A DNA stretch of 6,447 nucleotides from NCBI GenBank assembly GCA_934678955.1, contig CAKUSI010000219.1:1-6447 (forward strand), in the 5' to 3' direction. Positions 5,333 through 6,447 of this stretch are shown piece after piece (within the stretch, counting starts at the first letter, position 1; each line of letters opens with the position of its first letter). The notes beneath the pieces were generated by a model. The model saw only the letters and a list, made by a program, of their open reading frames with translations, was not told where the DNA came from and did not search any database. This stretch comes from an uncultured Austwickia sp. (GTDB lineage: Bacteria; Actinomycetota; Actinomycetes; Actinomycetales; Dermatophilaceae). Made by a program: the position numbers and the translations under genes.

Positions 5333-6447
5333 GACGGGTCGCCCGGCTTCGCGGGCTCACCGCCCTTGGGTTGCGGCGTGGCGTCCACGCCGGCCTCCTT
5401 GCGCTGCGCGGCCGTGATCGGGGCCGGTGCCGCGGTCAGCGGGTCGAAGCCGCCGCCGGACTTGGGGAACGCGATGACGTCGCGGATCGACTCATACCCG
5501 CCGAGCAGCATCACGACCCTGTCCCACCCGAACGCGATTCCGCCGTGGGGCGGCGCGGCGTACTTGAACGCGTCCAGCAGGAAGCCGAACTTCTCCTGCG
5601 CCTCCTCCGGCCCGATCCCCATCACCGCGAAGACGCGCTCCTGCACGTCGCGGCGGTGGATACGGATCGAACCCCCGCCGATCTCGTTGCCGTTGCACAC
5701 CATGTCGTACGCGTAGGCGAGCGCCGGGCCCGGGTCGGTGTCGAACGTGTCCAGGAATTCGGCCTTCGGGGAGGTGAACGCATGGTGCACGGCGGTCCAG
5801 GCTCCCCCGCCCACCGCGACGTCCCCGGCGGCGCGGGCGTCCGCGGCCGGCTCGAAGAGCGGCGCGTCGTCGACCCAGAGGAAGCTCCAGGCGTCCTCGT
5901 CGATGAGCTCGCAGCGCTTGCCGATTTCGAGGCGGGCCGCGCCGAGGAGGCCGCGGGCATCCTTGGCGGCGCCGGCCCCGAAGAAGATGCAGTCACCGGG
6001 CCGCGCGCCCGTATGCGCCACCAGGCCGTCGCGCTCGGCGTCGGAGATGTTCTTGGCCACGGGGCCGCCGAGGGTCCCGTCCTCGCCGACCGTGACGTAG
6101 GCGAGGCCCTTGGCGCCGCGCTGCTTGGCCCACTCCTGCCAGGCGTCGAACTGACGGCGCGGTTGGCTGCCGCCCCCGGGCATCACCACGGCGCCCACGT
6201 AGGCGGCCTGGAAGACCCGGAACGGCGTTTCCTTGAAGTAGTCGGTGCAGTCCACCAGCTCGCAGCCGAACCGCAGGTCCGGCTTGTCGGTGCCGAAGCG
6301 GGCCATCGCCTCCGCGTAGGGCAGCCGGGGGAACGGCGTGTGGAGCTCGACGCCGATCAGCTTCCAGATCTCCGCGACGACCGCCTCGGCCACCTCCATC
6401 ACGTCGTCCTGCGTGACGAAGCTCATCTCGATGTCGAGCTGCGTGAA
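5329..6447 (-). CDS. aspS: Aspartyl-tRNA synthetase, C-terminal 372 residues (5' end off the window)
   Basis: This class II synthetase charges tRNA-Asp (or tRNA-Asp and tRNA-Asn in the non-discriminating type) in the cytoplasm. The visible part begins in the catalytic core at motif 2 ([11 protein letters not shown]) and continues through [13 protein letters not shown] into the bacterial GAD insertion domain. It returns to the core at [10 protein letters not shown], then [18 protein letters not shown], and motif 3 GGIAFGWDR, whose arginine codon is at 5520-5518. The tail [25 protein letters not shown] is typical, followed by a short charged end rich in Lys, Pro and Gly. The anticodon-binding domain and motif 1 lie outside the window, so discriminating and non-discriminating types cannot be separated. 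The ATG at 6426 is internal, not the start, because the frame and family match continue to the right edge. The TGA stop (5331-5329) overlaps the GTG of the downstream fusion gene. Confidence 0.98.
   Translation of the reverse strand, partial: FTQLDIEMSFVTQDDVMEVAEAVVAEIWKLIGVELHTPFPRLPYAEAMARFGTDKPDLRFGCELVDCTDYFKETPFRVFQAAYVGAVVMPGGGSQPRRQFDAWQEWAKQRGAKGLAYVTVGEDGTLGGPVAKNISDAERDGLVAHTGARPGDCIFFGAGAAKDARGLLGAARLEIGKRCELIDEDAWSFLWVDDAPLFEPAADARAAGDVAVGGGAWTAVHHAFTSPKAEFLDTFDTDPGPALAYAYDMVCNGNEIGGGSIRIHRRDVQERVFAVMGIGPEEAQEKFGFLLDAFKYAAPPHGGIAFGWDRVVMLLGGYESIRDVIAFPKSGGGFDPLTAAPAPITAAQRKEAGVDATPQPKGGEPAKPGDPS

Overview
This is a very GC-rich window with actinomycete-style genes: codon third positions are almost always G or C, starts include GTG, and the aspartyl-tRNA synthetase and RarA read like actinobacterial versions. 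I favour a filamentous actinomycete (Streptomyces or Streptosporangiales-like), but the sequence alone does not fix the genus. The window is chromosomal. I see no tRNA, rRNA, insertion sequence, phage gene or CRISPR array.

Layout, left to right. (1) Bases 1-901, minus strand: the first 300 codons of rarA, an AAA+ replication-fork ATPase; its 3' end lies off the left edge. (2) Bases 902-1019: a short gap with a four-copy 15-bp tandem repeat just upstream of rarA and a GC-rich hairpin behind the next gene. (3) Bases 1020-2258, minus strand: an exported protein with a Pro/Ser/Thr-rich linker and seven degenerate HAF-like repeats, probably a beta-propeller. (4) Bases 2259-2447: a divergent promoter region with a 12/14-matching inverted sequence pair. 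(5) Bases 2448-3515, plus strand: an NAD(P)-dependent opine/octopine dehydrogenase family enzyme with a strong ribosome binding site. (6) Bases 3516-4117: about 600 bp with no convincing gene, holding a 20-bp tandem repeat array and related degenerate or inverted pieces. (7) Bases 4118-5332, minus strand: a fusion of a DUF480/YceH winged-helix module to a class I methyltransferase. (8) Bases 5329-6447, minus strand: the C-terminal 372 residues of aspS, whose stop overlaps the start of the fusion gene by four bases (GTGA).

How it fits together. aspS and the DUF480-methyltransferase gene look like one translationally coupled unit. As I recall, aspS and rarA lie in the same general neighbourhood in several actinobacteria, so the outer genes look like core chromosome. 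The exported protein, the opine dehydrogenase and the repeat-bearing gap look like lineage-specific material between them. There is no metabolic cluster: the opine dehydrogenase has no obvious partner enzyme, transporter or regulator here. I found no clear new multi-gene system. The items most worth a second look are the 20-bp repeat region, the paired inverted sequences between the divergent genes, the seven-fold repeat protein, and the coupling of the fusion gene to aspS.
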